64,000 nt of DNA from Gimesia sp. Lineage in GTDB: Bacteria; Planctomycetota; Planctomycetia; Planctomycetales; Planctomycetaceae. Below, one piece after another: positions 28,653-38,344 of this stretch. A program made the position numbers and the translations under genes. The stretch is taken from NCBI GenBank assembly GCA_002706765.1, contig PAJV01000006.1, positions 2,947 to 66,946 of the forward strand, in the 5' to 3' direction. The notes beneath the pieces are model-generated. The model made no database searches. It was not told where the DNA came from and was given only the letters and a program-made list of their open reading frames with translations. Numbering within the stretch: the first letter of the stretch is position 1; each line of letters opens with the position of its first letter.

Positions 28653-29522
28653 ATGAGTCACGTGAATCCACTGATTGCCTATCTGCACTGGGACATCAAC
28701 CGCGTCCTGTTCGAAATCGGCCCGGTCAAGATTCGATACTATGGCCTGTTCTTCACAGCTGGATTCATCTGTGGTTACCTGCTGCTGCGCTGGATGTTTC
28801 GCACTGAAAAGCGCAATGTAGACGATGTGGAATCACTGCTGATCTATATGGTGCTGGGAACCATCATCGGTGCGCGCCTGGGGCATTGTCTGTTTTATCA
28901 TCCACTGGATTATCTCAGCGATCCCATCAAGATCCTGCAGATCTGGAACGGCGGGCTGGCCAGTCATGGGGCTGCGGTTGGAATTACCGTTTCCGCCTGG
29001 CTTTATTCACGTAATCATCCGGATCAGCCTTTATTGTGGCTGCTGGATCGACTGACAATTCCCGTGGCTCTTGCCGGTTTCTTTATTCGCATCGGTAACT
29101 TTTTCAACTCAGAGATACTGGGTCGCGTGACGGACGTACCCTGGGCAATCGTGTTTGAAGATGGTCTCGGCCTCAGCAGTCGCGCAGAACAGTTAATGCC
29201 TCGGCATCCCGTCATGCTGTATGAGTCCTTCTGTTACGGTTGCTTTTTTATCATCCTCTTGATGCTCTATCGAAAGTATCGCAGTGAAACGCCCCGCGGG
29301 TTACTGATCGGCCTGTTCTTTATCATGGTCTTCACTGCCCGGTTCGTATTAGAATTTTACAAGATGCGACAGGCAGAGTTTGCGGAGAGCCTGCCTTTGA
29401 GTGTCGGGCAGATGCTGAGCATTCCCCTTGTGATTGCCGGCATCATCCTGTTGATCAAACGCCGCCCCGCCCCTCCGCTGGAAACCGAATTGCTCTCAAA
29501 AAAATCAGCAAAAACAAACTGA
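28653..29522 (+). CDS. lgt: Prolipoprotein diacylglyceryl transferase
   Basis: Lgt transfers diacylglyceryl from phosphatidylglycerol to the lipobox Cys of prolipoproteins. The 289-residue, seven-helix protein has IRYYGLFFTAGFICGYLL near the start, GARLGHCLFYHP, the GGLASHGAAVG motif with the essential His, and FFIRIGNFFNSEILGR, the Lgt signature including the essential Arg and Asn-Phe-Asn. RHPVMLYES follows. It is a single gene; the transporter lipoprotein at 22.6 kb is one likely client. Confidence 0.96.
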   Translation: MSHVNPLIAYLHWDINRVLFEIGPVKIRYYGLFFTAGFICGYLLLRWMFRTEKRNVDDVESLLIYMVLGTIIGARLGHCLFYHPLDYLSDPIKILQIWNGGLASHGAAVGITVSAWLYSRNHPDQPLLWLLDRLTIPVALAGFFIRIGNFFNSEILGRVTDVPWAIVFEDGLGLSSRAEQLMPRHPVMLYESFCYGCFFIILLMLYRKYRSETPRGLLIGLFFIMVFTARFVLEFYKMRQAEFAESLPLSVGQMLSIPLVIAGIILLIKRRPAPPLETELLSKKSAKTN

Positions 29523-29829
29523 TGTGGGGTTGTGTATAGGCCTGTGTGTTAGAGTTTACGGTCCCAAACGGCTGCTAGAACGTGCCGATCACGGCCGAAA
29601 ATGTGTGTTTTTGTATATTTTTCAGGATCGTCTTGCCATAAATCCCGGTTACCAGTAAAGTTCGCGGGCAAAATACCCAGATTTTAGTATTAATGATCAG
29701 GTAAAAACGGTCATTTGGATTTCGGGGCATTTTTTTGCAACACGGAGGTTGGACTTCGGTGTATAATTAGATGCAGGCTTAACTCGCTTGCTGCCAGACG
29801 GCGGCGACTTATATGAATTGAGGCGACAT
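29523..29829 (+). promoter_or_regulatory. Upstream region of the ECF sigma gene, with a TATAAT
   Basis: About 307 bases between lgt and the sigma factor. A perfect TATAAT at 29762-29767 is a candidate -10; the best -35-like hexamer (TTGCAA, 29735-29740) is 21 bases away, too far for a standard promoter. TTGAGGCGACAT just before 29830 gives a GAGG ribosome site that decides the GTG start. Confidence 0.45.
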
Positions 29830-30417
29830 GTGGCTCTCACAGACATAGACAAGAATTTGCTCAGGCGTTGTCTCGCTGAAGAGCCGGGAGCATGGAAGGA
29901 TTTTGTAGACCGGTTCATTGGCCTGTTCACACACGTCATCCACCACACCGCTCATGCACGCAGCATTCGCGTCACTGATAATGATGTTGATGATCTGCTG
30001 TCTGAAGTCTTTCTGGTCCTCCTCGCCAATGATTACCGGGTCCTGCGAAACTTCCGTGGCAACAGCTCTCTGGCCACTTATCTGACCGTGATCTCACGCC
30101 GTGTTGTTGTAAAAAAAATGGTTGAGCGTCGCATGGCAGAAGCCCTGGGGCATGTTTCCACCAAATCCAAAATGGAATATGTATCTGAAGAACACGCGCG
30201 TCACCAGCAGGTTGTCGAAGATCAGGAAGAAATCCAGAATATGATTCGACAACTGCCTCCCGCGGATGCTCAGATTGTCGAGCAGTACCATTTGCAGGGA
30301 AAGTCTTACCAGCAGATCAGCAGTGAACTCGATATTCCGGAAAATTCGATTGGGCCGACGCTTTCACGCGCGCGTAATCGGATGCGGGAAAATCAGTCCA
30401 ACACACGCACGCTTTGA
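29830..30417 (+). CDS. ECF-type RNA polymerase sigma factor
   Basis: A 195-residue sigma-70 family member with only regions 2 and 4. Region 2 shows ITDNDVDDLLSEVFLVLLANDYRVLRNFRGNSSLATYLTVI-like sequence (core binding and -10 recognition), and region 4 near the C-terminus shows LPPADAQIVEQYHLQGKSYQQIS, a helix-turn-helix for the -35 element. The GTG at 29830 is preferred to the TTG at 29788 because GAGG lies seven bases upstream. The family belongs to planctomycete ECF groups. No anti-sigma gene is visible next to it, which may mean control by a C-terminal or distant partner. Target genes are unknown. Confidence 0.88.
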   Translation: MALTDIDKNLLRRCLAEEPGAWKDFVDRFIGLFTHVIHHTAHARSIRVTDNDVDDLLSEVFLVLLANDYRVLRNFRGNSSLATYLTVISRRVVVKKMVERRMAEALGHVSTKSKMEYVSEEHARHQQVVEDQEEIQNMIRQLPPADAQIVEQYHLQGKSYQQISSELDIPENSIGPTLSRARNRMRENQSNTRTL

Positions 30418-30478
30418 TCGTCTGACTGATCTCCTCTCTGTGATTTGATGCTCGTCCGATTAATCTTTTTGTATTCAA

Positions 30479-31426
30479 CTACCGTCCGCGCCCCGTATTC
30501 TGAGGCCTGCCAAAACCAGGCGGTCCGAAAGGCGGAGGTCCGAATGCCCCCCGGCCTGGTCCTCCCGGTTGCCCGGGTCCCGGTCCCCGTTTCTGAAAAC
30601 TGGGGTCAGGCGTCCCTCGAAAATACCGCGGGATAAACGGAAATGCTTCTGTCAGGTAATAGTGATATATGCCATCAGGATATTCGGGGGTGACTCCCAG
30701 GCGGCCATTGCACTCATCCAGATCACCGGAATCCTTAACAAATTCGTAGTCAGCTACAAAGGTGCCGTCATAGTGACCGCCGGGCCCTCCAGGCCGACTC
30801 CCTTTTTTAATCTGGTAACTCGATTTCATTTTAAGCAGCTTACTGGTCGCATCATCCGGGTCTGTATAGCCATACTGTGAATAAATCGGAAACCCGTCCG
30901 CGGCGACTCCAATCAGCGTCATTTCATTTTCTTTACCCTGTCTGGAAATCAGCGCGTGTGGCAGGCCATGGTAATGATAGGCTCCGGTGGGCTGCACATG
31001 GGCATTGCTCTGATCCAGCCCCAGATTGATCTTGCCGGAGAGTGCCTCGTAATTCCAGCCGGAACGGAAGTCACGATTCCAGAACTCCGCCGTTCCCGGA
31101 TCGAAGACCACGCCATTAACGGCGATCCCAAAGATCGAATGCTGACAGGGTGTACTGTTACGAGCAACCTTGGGTTCCACAGGCACACGATATTCATAGT
31201 GCTGTGGACGGATTGCGTTAGGGTTATTGCGGTTTGGAAACTGACCAGCCAGATGATCGGGGATTCCGTTCGCATAGATGTACCGGTAATTGCCTTTGAT
31301 GACCAGCTTGACCTGATTGGTTGCCGTGGTGTCTGTCGGCCCGAATCCCGGTGGTGGATATCCAAACAGGGGCACGGCACCGCTGATCACGCCCATTGCA
31401 GAGAGAATGAGTTGTTGACAATTCAA
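30479..31426 (-). CDS. Secreted YHYH-domain protein with Gly/Pro-rich tail
   Basis: A 315-residue exported protein. The name-giving YHYH motif is in GAYHYHGLPHAL, with a second aromatic block GIYHYYLTEAFP near residue 260; the His residues may bind metal (inference). After a short hydrophobic leader (about 1-22) the mature chain has a beta-rich body. The C-terminal 45 residues are almost entirely Gly, Pro, Arg and Phe (GPPPFGPPGFGRPQ), a flexible low-complexity tail. The YHYH family is frequent in planctomycetes and marine bacteria; function unknown. It is convergent with the sigma gene 61 bases away. Confidence 0.85.
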   Translation of the reverse strand: MNCQQLILSAMGVISGAVPLFGYPPPGFGPTDTTATNQVKLVIKGNYRYIYANGIPDHLAGQFPNRNNPNAIRPQHYEYRVPVEPKVARNSTPCQHSIFGIAVNGVVFDPGTAEFWNRDFRSGWNYEALSGKINLGLDQSNAHVQPTGAYHYHGLPHALISRQGKENEMTLIGVAADGFPIYSQYGYTDPDDATSKLLKMKSSYQIKKGSRPGGPGGHYDGTFVADYEFVKDSGDLDECNGRLGVTPEYPDGIYHYYLTEAFPFIPRYFRGTPDPSFQKRGPGPGQPGGPGRGAFGPPPFGPPGFGRPQNTGRGR

Positions 31427-31746
31427 AGCGAGCCCCTTTTTTCAGTCAGATCTCGTCCGGACGTTTTATTTATCAATTCTTCTTACAAGTTCTGATAACG
31501 GTTAGCGAGATGACGAATCCACCGGGTTTGATGCATTTTTTTTAAAACTTGCCAAATGTCGTCTCCTCTCATATCGGCCCGGATCGGGTCTGGAAACGGG
31601 CGTACTGTTGACAGCCACCCCCGCGCTCACAAAAATCGAGCGTGAAGCAGGCAGTCGCCGTCATGATCGATCGGCGCTGAATTCTCTCACTCACGGATTG
31701 AACGACCACTACTATGATTCTGCGGAATCTGGAACGGATTGAACCC
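31427..31746. other. Divergent gap
   Basis: A 320-base gap between the YHYH gene and the large hydrolase. It holds no feature I can name. An alternative in-frame ATG for the hydrolase lies inside it at 31714. Confidence 0.4.
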
Positions 31747-34341
31747 ATGCAAACTCTTCGAACACGATTTTCGTTTGCGTTTCGATCAACTCTGCTACTT
31801 CTGACTATTGCATTACTTTCGACGCCGGCGGAGTTGCAGGCACAGAAAAAAAACACGGAAACCGGTTTTGTCAATACGGTCTTTAAGGACGATCAGGGCG
31901 AGCATCCCTATGCAGTCTTTGTGCCGCAAAACTATGACCCCGAGAAGAAATACCCGGTCATCCTGTTTCTGCACGGTGCGGGTGAACGGGGCGACGATGG
32001 ATTAAAGCCGATCCAGGTCGGTCTGGGACCAGCCATCAGGGAGCAGGCGGATACCTTTCCGTTTATCGCCGTCTTTCCCCAGGCAGAGATTCGAAAAGAG
32101 AGCCTGCTGGCGGGCTGGCTCGCGGATTCCCGGGGGGGAAAACGGGCGCTACAGATTCTCGATCAAGTAATGAAAGATTATTCAATCAACGCCGAGCAGC
32201 AGATACTGACAGGCTGGTCCATGGGAGGTTATGGCGCCTGGAGTCTGGCTGCCGCTGATCCCAAACGCTGGTCAGCCGTCGTGCCTCTCGCCGGTGGCGG
32301 TAAAGCGGAGTGGGCTCCTAAACTTAAAGATACCCCCATCTGGGCCTTCCAGGGGGCCAATGATCGGGTCGTTTTCCCCAGCGAAACGAAACAGATGGTT
32401 GAGGCCGTCCGGAATGCGGGCGGTAATCCTCGTTTCACGGAAGTACCGGATGTCGGCCACGATGTCTGGAAAGTCGCTTATACAAAACCATTGTTTGACT
32501 GGATGTTGAACCCATCGACCAGGGTAACTGATACTGCACCTCTCTTGGTCAAGCCCGATCAGAAACGTCCTGCGGAAGTCGATGCTGACACACCATTCGT
32601 CCCAGCCCTGGTGATTGATAATGCTGTCTCGGTTCGGCTCGGAAATCGTTTCCTCAAAACACTGGCAGACGCAGTCCCCAGTATGGTCCCTGCCGACATG
32701 CTCGAAGGGGGAATTAATGATATCTACGATTCCACGGTCGCCCAGGGGCGCAGCTTCAGCGTACAGTTTTCCGGCATCTCCTATAAAGGGGAACTGGCCC
32801 GCGCTGCCGTCGAAGCCTATGCCGCGGATACTTTAAATATCCAGCTGGGCATTCAAAATGTGAATCTCTACATCGGTACTACGTACGTGAGTGGTAATCG
32901 ACACTCTGCTGTTGCAGGACCGATCTCCGTCAGCATCGGCCACGAGGAGCCCGTCTGGTTGAGTTTCGATGTGAGGCCTTATATCAGAGACAACCGCATC
33001 AAGCTGCAGTTGCTGCGTTCCCGTTTTAATATTCCTCAAAACAACTGGTATGTCTCCGGGCCGGCGGGGGTTTCCACACGCGGTCTCGGCATGACTTCAG
33101 AAAAAGTCTCCAGCGGCCTGGTCAGCGGTATTTATGGAAGTAAATGGCGCATTGAAGAAGAAGTGAAAGCGATTGTGCCCGGTCTGGTCGAAGAGCTGGA
33201 AAAACAGATGAACTTCGACGAAGCCAGCCAGATCGTGGATGCCATCTGGCCGCTTCCCGTGTATCATCCCCGCATGCAGCTCGCGCCACGACAGGTACTG
33301 ACAGACAAGCAGGGTATTTCCCTCAGTTTTGGTCTGACAGTTGCCGCCGTTGATTCGACATCGCCTCCCGGGCAGATCCAGCGGTTGAATTCATTCGGGC
33401 GTTCCGTCAACGATATCCCCAAGGTGACTGACTTACAGATTGGTGTCGCCCCCGGCATGTTGAAACCGTTAACGGAAATGCTGGTCCAGGCCGACGTCGC
33501 GCGGATTCCCGTGCAGGATATTCCCGGACATTCATTTGACAAACTGGCCGACCCGCAAACGATGCAACAGGTATTTCCCGACCTGAAACAGTACGGCGAG
33601 GATCTGCAAATCTGGTCGGAACTGGTACTCACCAGGCCGATTCAGGTGGAAGATGGAGCAAAAGCGAAAAAAGCAGACAGCAACCCCTTCCGGTTTGTGG
33701 TGCCTCAGGCAGCGATCTCGATGGCGATTAAAAAGTCCGCTTCAGATAAAAAATGGATTCCTTATGCCGAATTCACCCTCTCGCTCGGCCAGGATGTGGA
33801 AGCAGAAATAGTGGATCGGAGTTATTCCAAACGAGCGCTGAAACTGGAGTGGGAAGGAGGCGCAAAAATTGGAGGCACTGCGCGGTTCGCTCCCGATTAT
33901 AAACCGCAGGAGTCCAATATCGATCAACAGAAAATGCGGGATCTGGTGCAGTCCGCCTGGGATGGCTGGACTCAGCAGGGGCCTGCTTCCCTGACAGAGA
34001 TTCCTGATATTGAGCTGGGTTTCGGTCGCTACCGCATCAATCAGGTCAACTGGACTGCTCCCCAGCTACTCGCAACCTTTACGGTGCCTGAACTCAAACT
34101 GACGAATGCGACTCAAGTCGAAATGGAATACGAACTCAAAAGCCCATACAGTGACTGGGGCGGCCCCTATAAATTAAAGCCTGGGGAATCGCACGTCTTC
34201 GATGCGGCGACTCCCTTGCTGTACCGTCGCAAGGTGGATAACCGGATGCAGGTCTTCACGCTGGCCGCTGGCTCGCATTTTGAATTTCTGCCTGAAACTG
34301 GAAATGCAAGTGGAATGCTCTTTGAAGCCGCCGATAACTGA
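31747..34341 (+). CDS. Secreted prolyl-oligopeptidase-type alpha/beta hydrolase with long C-terminal region of unknown fold
   Basis: With the ATG at 31747 the protein has 864 residues; this start places a clean signal peptide (RSTLLLLTIALLSTPAELQA) at the N-terminus and has a GGAACGGA purine block upstream. Residues about 38-255 are an alpha/beta hydrolase: HPYAVFVPQNY, LFLHGAGERG (oxyanion region), the nucleophile elbow GWSMGGYG, the acid in GANDRVVF and the catalytic His in VGHDVW. The remaining 600 residues contain no recognisable domain; they include repeated beta-strand segments and an alternating hydrophobic pattern. The hydrolase half looks complete and active, like secreted esterases of phospholipase/carboxylesterase type. 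Substrate unknown. Confidence 0.85.
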   Translation: MQTLRTRFSFAFRSTLLLLTIALLSTPAELQAQKKNTETGFVNTVFKDDQGEHPYAVFVPQNYDPEKKYPVILFLHGAGERGDDGLKPIQVGLGPAIREQADTFPFIAVFPQAEIRKESLLAGWLADSRGGKRALQILDQVMKDYSINAEQQILTGWSMGGYGAWSLAAADPKRWSAVVPLAGGGKAEWAPKLKDTPIWAFQGANDRVVFPSETKQMVEAVRNAGGNPRFTEVPDVGHDVWKVAYTKPLFDWMLNPSTRVTDTAPLLVKPDQKRPAEVDADTPFVPALVIDNAVSVRLGNRFLKTLADAVPSMVPADMLEGGINDIYDSTVAQGRSFSVQFSGISYKGELARAAVEAYAADTLNIQLGIQNVNLYIGTTYVSGNRHSAVAGPISVSIGHEEPVWLSFDVRPYIRDNRIKLQLLRSRFNIPQNNWYVSGPAGVSTRGLGMTSEKVSSGLVSGIYGSKWRIEEEVKAIVPGLVEELEKQMNFDEASQIVDAIWPLPVYHPRMQLAPRQVLTDKQGISLSFGLTVAAVDSTSPPGQIQRLNSFGRSVNDIPKVTDLQIGVAPGMLKPLTEMLVQADVARIPVQDIPGHSFDKLADPQTMQQVFPDLKQYGEDLQIWSELVLTRPIQVEDGAKAKKADSNPFRFVVPQAAISMAIKKSASDKKWIPYAEFTLSLGQDVEAEIVDRSYSKRALKLEWEGGAKIGGTARFAPDYKPQESNIDQQKMRDLVQSAWDGWTQQGPASLTEIPDIELGFGRYRINQVNWTAPQLLATFTVPELKLTNATQVEMEYELKSPYSDWGGPYKLKPGESHVFDAATPLLYRRKVDNRMQVFTLAAGSHFEFLPETGNASGMLFEAADN

Positions 34342-35958
34342 TCAGTTTTCGGCGTTCTGGTCATCACTGCTTGTGATGTTGACCGGAAACAATGGTAACA
34401 GGGTTTCTTCGACCAGCGAAGCCGGGGAAATACCTGTTACCAGAAACAGCAGTAGCGTGGGGGCAAATGCCAGGCAGGCGAAGAGCCGGTGCTCCTGGTC
34501 GGGTTCCGGTGCGTTTTCCTGAGGCACTGGACTGTCTGCAGCAGTAGCGTTCATCAGTTGCCAGAATCCGCGAATCAATGCCAGTTGAAACAACAGGTGA
34601 CCTGCCATATAAAGCAATGCCAGCAGCAGGTTGTCCTGTGCCAGGTTCCATAAAAAGGCAAACTGTACTGTAAAACCACCCAGCCCGGGGAGCCCTGCCA
34701 GTGTGAGAATTAAAAAACCGGCCACCCACAACAGCAGTCGATGGGGATTTTCGGTGACTTTTTGTGAAAGTACCGGGATCACCAGCAGCAACAGGCAACA
34801 TGCCAGCCCCTGAATCACATTCAAAAAAGTCAAATTCGCAAGCGTGGCAGGATCTGCAGCGGACAGCAAAGTGAGCGTTAATGCGGACTGACCCAGCAGG
34901 TAGCAGAGGATGCTCTGCACCAGGCCCCCGCGGCTTGCCAGCAGAGACAGGTACAGAAAACCACACATTCCCCAGAAGCTGATCACCGTTGAGATGCTCT
35001 GCACAGCCGAATGATTTAAGGGGATTATAAATCGCAGCACACCATACATGCTGATTTTGGTGAATAAAGCCAGCAGGACCAGGCACCAGATCGTCTGACC
35101 GGGCGTATTCAAAGTAGAACCAGAATCCTGTTTGATCCATTGGGTTAGACTGTAGTGGACCGGGAAGATGGCCCCTTTGATAGTGAAACCTGTGATCAGA
35201 ATCAAAAAAATCCAGGGAGAGATCGTGCTCCAGTAGGTTTCTGCCAGTGGAAACAACGCGACATCATTTACGGTACCTTGAAGAATTTCATGAAACTGAT
35301 ATGAGACAGGCTGGGGTGTTTCCAGCAGCAGACCCTGCATTCGGGTATAACCGGTTGAAGCCAGTAACAGTCCGGCAATAATGAATGCATCTCCCAGGAA
35401 CTGCAGATACATGGTGCTTTCCAGCAGACGGATCGAGCGCGAACCGCTCCAGATACGAACCAGGCAGAGCATGCAGATAGTGGATGCCAGCAGGAAGGTG
35501 GCAAAGCTGACCAGGTCATAAGACACAAACACTCCCGCCAGAAAAGACTGCAGAAGCAGCAACAGAAAATAATGCCCTCTTGATTCCACTCCCCTGCGCC
35601 GGGAAAGCAGGATCAGCACCGGCCACAGACAGGTGGGCAGCAGCAGAAACCAGAGGGACACGCGGTCTATCGTCCATTGAAAACGACGCGGCGTTTCTCC
35701 CTCTGACTGATCCGTTTCGGCTGCAGGGAGTTTGAGAGTAATGGAAATGGCACGAGTGGGACTTTCCGCTTTCAACGCGGGAGCTGTCAGCACTGTGGCC
35801 AGAATCAGGCAGGAGATCAATGTATTGGAAAATGCGGTCCAGCGGTTGAACTCCAGGCCCAACTGGGAGATTCCCCAGCCAAAGCAGGCACCTGCAATCG
35901 GCATGACGATCAGCAGCGCAGGCGACAATGAGATCAGAGAGTTCAGAAACGAATTCAT
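34342..35958 (-). CDS. NuoM-like antiporter-type subunit of a complex I-like membrane module
   Basis: A 538-residue protein of about fourteen helices. The pattern of the proton-transporting NuoL/M/N family is clear in the middle: GFTIKGAIFPVHYSLTQWIK at 257-276 keeps the TM7 Lys (K261) and the following His (H268), and LFTKISMYGVLRF at 298-310 keeps the TM8 Lys (K301). GLPGLGGFTVQFAFL near 430 matches the GLPGLSGFVGEF block but with Glu changed to Gln. The TM5 Glu (in FxELM of NuoM) is not present; the matching place reads FLLAST. It is the last gene of a six-gene cluster. The ATG at 35958 is preferred over the TTG at 35976. A working ion channel is uncertain. Confidence 0.8.
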   Translation of the reverse strand: MNSFLNSLISLSPALLIVMPIAGACFGWGISQLGLEFNRWTAFSNTLISCLILATVLTAPALKAESPTRAISITLKLPAAETDQSEGETPRRFQWTIDRVSLWFLLLPTCLWPVLILLSRRRGVESRGHYFLLLLLQSFLAGVFVSYDLVSFATFLLASTICMLCLVRIWSGSRSIRLLESTMYLQFLGDAFIIAGLLLASTGYTRMQGLLLETPQPVSYQFHEILQGTVNDVALFPLAETYWSTISPWIFLILITGFTIKGAIFPVHYSLTQWIKQDSGSTLNTPGQTIWCLVLLALFTKISMYGVLRFIIPLNHSAVQSISTVISFWGMCGFLYLSLLASRGGLVQSILCYLLGQSALTLTLLSAADPATLANLTFLNVIQGLACCLLLLVIPVLSQKVTENPHRLLLWVAGFLILTLAGLPGLGGFTVQFAFLWNLAQDNLLLALLYMAGHLLFQLALIRGFWQLMNATAADSPVPQENAPEPDQEHRLFACLAFAPTLLLFLVTGISPASLVEETLLPLFPVNITSSDDQNAEN

Positions 35959-36108
35959 ACAGGACTCAAAATACAAAGCTAAGTAACGACTAGAGAAAAC
36001 AGTATCAGGCTAGAGCCACGAGCGCATCACATTTAACCATAGCGTCTCTCCATCTAGGATACTCGGACCAGATGGCCCTGGAGACGCCACAGTAAAACTG
36101 GACACAGT

Positions 36109-37983
36109 CTAAATCTGCAGAACCATCAGTACGAAGATGAGGATCGATAACGTAAAGATCAGAACCAGAGTCGGGAAGGCTGTCTGTCCGTTTTGCATAT
36201 GACTTAACAGCTGTCCCCAGAACCGGGGCAGTTTCTCCAGTGTGCTGCGACTTAGTACTCCTGTCAGCCAGCTATCAAGAAAGGTCACGCTTTTAACCAG
36301 CAATTGCGCCGGTTGAATTACTGCGCGACTCAGAAGATCCAACGCATGGTAATGCGTCTCCCCCAGATGCAGCAGACTGGAAGCCGCGCGTTGCGTTCTT
36401 GCTGCTCTGTTTCTGGGAGCCGTCATCCAAGCCAGGATTAACGCTACCAGTACGGCTAGAAAATAAAACGAACAGAACAGCCAGTCACGATCAAAAGGAC
36501 CCGGTCCCGAACTGATCAGCGGGGACTGCCAGAACTGGGGTACGAATGGCAGCGGGAACAGCGTGACAGCCGTCAACAGGCAGACCAGTCCGGTGGTGAT
36601 CCAGAGCAGGAAGCGGGGAAAAGGGCTGCTGGAATTGATAACTGTCTGCCGGGACAATGCGAAATAAAAGCGGGTCAGTCCAAAGAGATAAACCCCAACC
36701 AGGGGCAGTATCAGCCAGAGGAGAACCTCATTCCGTAACCCGGGAGAGGTCGCGCGTGCTGTAATCAGAGGATTGAGTAAGCCTCCCAGATTGATGATGA
36801 CTGCGGTCAGCAGCAGAAGCAGGCACACTCGTAATGCAGGCAGACTGGCGGCGGGAATTGCCTGCTCTCGTTGCCAGCAGACCAGCGACAGGAGAAGCGA
36901 CAAGACACAGGTTTGCACCACGATCACTGGCAGCAGATCCGTGATGCTCTCCAAACCGTTGAAGCCCAGCGTGGCAACGATGATTCCCGTCAGAGTGGCT
37001 GCCAGCCAGTTTAAACATCGATCCCATGCTTCACGTCTCATCAGGCAGCAGGCGGAAAAGCCCGTGAGGAATGCGGAGACCATCGCCAGTTGAGAGACTA
37101 AGGTCCGTGTCGCGTCAATCGTCAATAACAGGGGGGCACAGCGTATTAATAAAAATAATCCTGCAGGCATCGCCAGCAGGTTCAGCGCTGCCAGTGAGAG
37201 AGCGGGCCAGGGGCGGGGATTGCTGATCACCAATGCAGACGCAGGAAACAATCCCAGGCGAGGCACTGCTGCCAGAAAGAGTGTGACTCCTATGCCGGGT
37301 AAGGCGACACGGTTTTGTATATGAACTGCCTGGATCGCAGCAGGCTGTAATGTTTTCAAAAAATCCAGAGAGGAAAAACTGGAATGTATCAGAAATACAG
37401 TCAGCAGGAGCATCGCATCAGAAAATGCACTCCAGCCCCACCAGTGTCGATGGACCGGTTCTGCTGCCGACGAACTCTGAAAATTCACTTCATGCAGCAG
37501 ATTCAGATTGATTGAGAGAATCATCCAAAAGAAAAACAGTTCCAGGAAATTGGCCGACAGTACAACTCCGATCGCGGCACTGAATCCGAACAGATACAGC
37601 GGCCACGAATAACGGCGGTCGGAAACAAATTCGTTACCAGATTTCGGCCGTAATAGCAGGAAAAATAACGAAGCCAGTGAAATTAATCCATAGAATGCCA
37701 GGCTCACCGGATCGAACAAAACATCGATCTGTAGTTGAGGATCCCCCTCCCCTGCAAGGGGCAGCCAGTTCAGCAATCTCAGCGAATAAGCCTGCTGCGT
37801 AAGGCGGGAACCGAAAAAACAGAGACAGGTCACCGAGACGAGTGAAGTCAGAGCAACACTAGTCACTATCAGCCAGCGCGGATTGCCTCTCAACAGGCCA
37901 TAGGTTACCAGCGCAGCAATCAGCAGCATCACAAACGGTGTGATCAGACTTAATTGCAGCAGCACTGTGGTTATTTTATCCAC
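36109..37983 (-). CDS. NuoL-like subunit with degenerate proton-channel residues
   Basis: A 624-residue, roughly fifteen-helix protein. Length and helix order match NuoL, including a C-terminal extension with a helix (residues 520-624) that in NuoL includes the lateral arm. Around residues 145-160 the place of the conserved W-E pair reads FFFWMILS, so Glu is Met. The stretch LAAVPRLGLFPAS at 238-250 replaces GAVGKSAQLPL, so the key Lys becomes Arg242, and LAALNLLAM (264-272) replaces the LIHAATM block, with His to Asn268. These are the residues most needed for proton translocation in complex I. The start overlaps the end of the upstream NuoK-like gene by eight bases. Confidence 0.8.
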   Translation of the reverse strand: MDKITTVLLQLSLITPFVMLLIAALVTYGLLRGNPRWLIVTSVALTSLVSVTCLCFFGSRLTQQAYSLRLLNWLPLAGEGDPQLQIDVLFDPVSLAFYGLISLASLFFLLLRPKSGNEFVSDRRYSWPLYLFGFSAAIGVVLSANFLELFFFWMILSINLNLLHEVNFQSSSAAEPVHRHWWGWSAFSDAMLLLTVFLIHSSFSSLDFLKTLQPAAIQAVHIQNRVALPGIGVTLFLAAVPRLGLFPASALVISNPRPWPALSLAALNLLAMPAGLFLLIRCAPLLLTIDATRTLVSQLAMVSAFLTGFSACCLMRREAWDRCLNWLAATLTGIIVATLGFNGLESITDLLPVIVVQTCVLSLLLSLVCWQREQAIPAASLPALRVCLLLLLTAVIINLGGLLNPLITARATSPGLRNEVLLWLILPLVGVYLFGLTRFYFALSRQTVINSSSPFPRFLLWITTGLVCLLTAVTLFPLPFVPQFWQSPLISSGPGPFDRDWLFCSFYFLAVLVALILAWMTAPRNRAARTQRAASSLLHLGETHYHALDLLSRAVIQPAQLLVKSVTFLDSWLTGVLSRSTLEKLPRFWGQLLSHMQNGQTAFPTLVLIFTLSILIFVLMVLQI

Positions 37984-38344
37984 CAGAGTCTGCTCCCTGA
38001 TCAGAAAAGGTGCGATACGGCGACTCGGCCTCTGATACTTCTTCCCGTTCCATCTGCGGCAACTCTCGTGACCGACGCGATTGAATAATCAGGAATGTCA
38101 GCATGCTCAACAGCGGCAACAGAAACAGGACGATGATCAGAAAGAAAAGATTACCGTTCCACGCACCCCGCGACTGACCATCTGCGGCACAGATCAGACC
38201 GGCTCCCTGCAGCCAGAGCAGTAAAGAGAAGACCATGGAAAAGGCATTCCGCTGCAGGAGCATGCCCAGGAAACCCAATGCGATCAGGAGTACCGCAACC
38301 AGAAATTGATTGTGTAGCAGGGCAACCGAAGTCAGTAGAATCAT
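37976..38344 (-). CDS. NuoK-like small membrane subunit lacking the conserved glutamates
   Basis: A 122-residue protein with three transmembrane helices and a charged C-terminal tail. Helix spacing and the RNAFSMVFSLLLWLQGAGLI segment correspond to the NuoK pattern [20 protein letters not shown]. In NuoK two buried Glu residues on helices 2 and 3 carry protons. Here the first lies at a Leu (about residue 42), and the third helix LFFLIIVLFLLPLLSMLTF has no acidic residue. It shares four bases with the upstream gene (ATGA) and eight with the NuoL-like gene, so all three are tightly coupled. Confidence 0.75.
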   Translation of the reverse strand: MILLTSVALLHNQFLVAVLLIALGFLGMLLQRNAFSMVFSLLLWLQGAGLICAADGQSRGAWNGNLFFLIIVLFLLPLLSMLTFLIIQSRRSRELPQMEREEVSEAESPYRTFSDQGADSGG

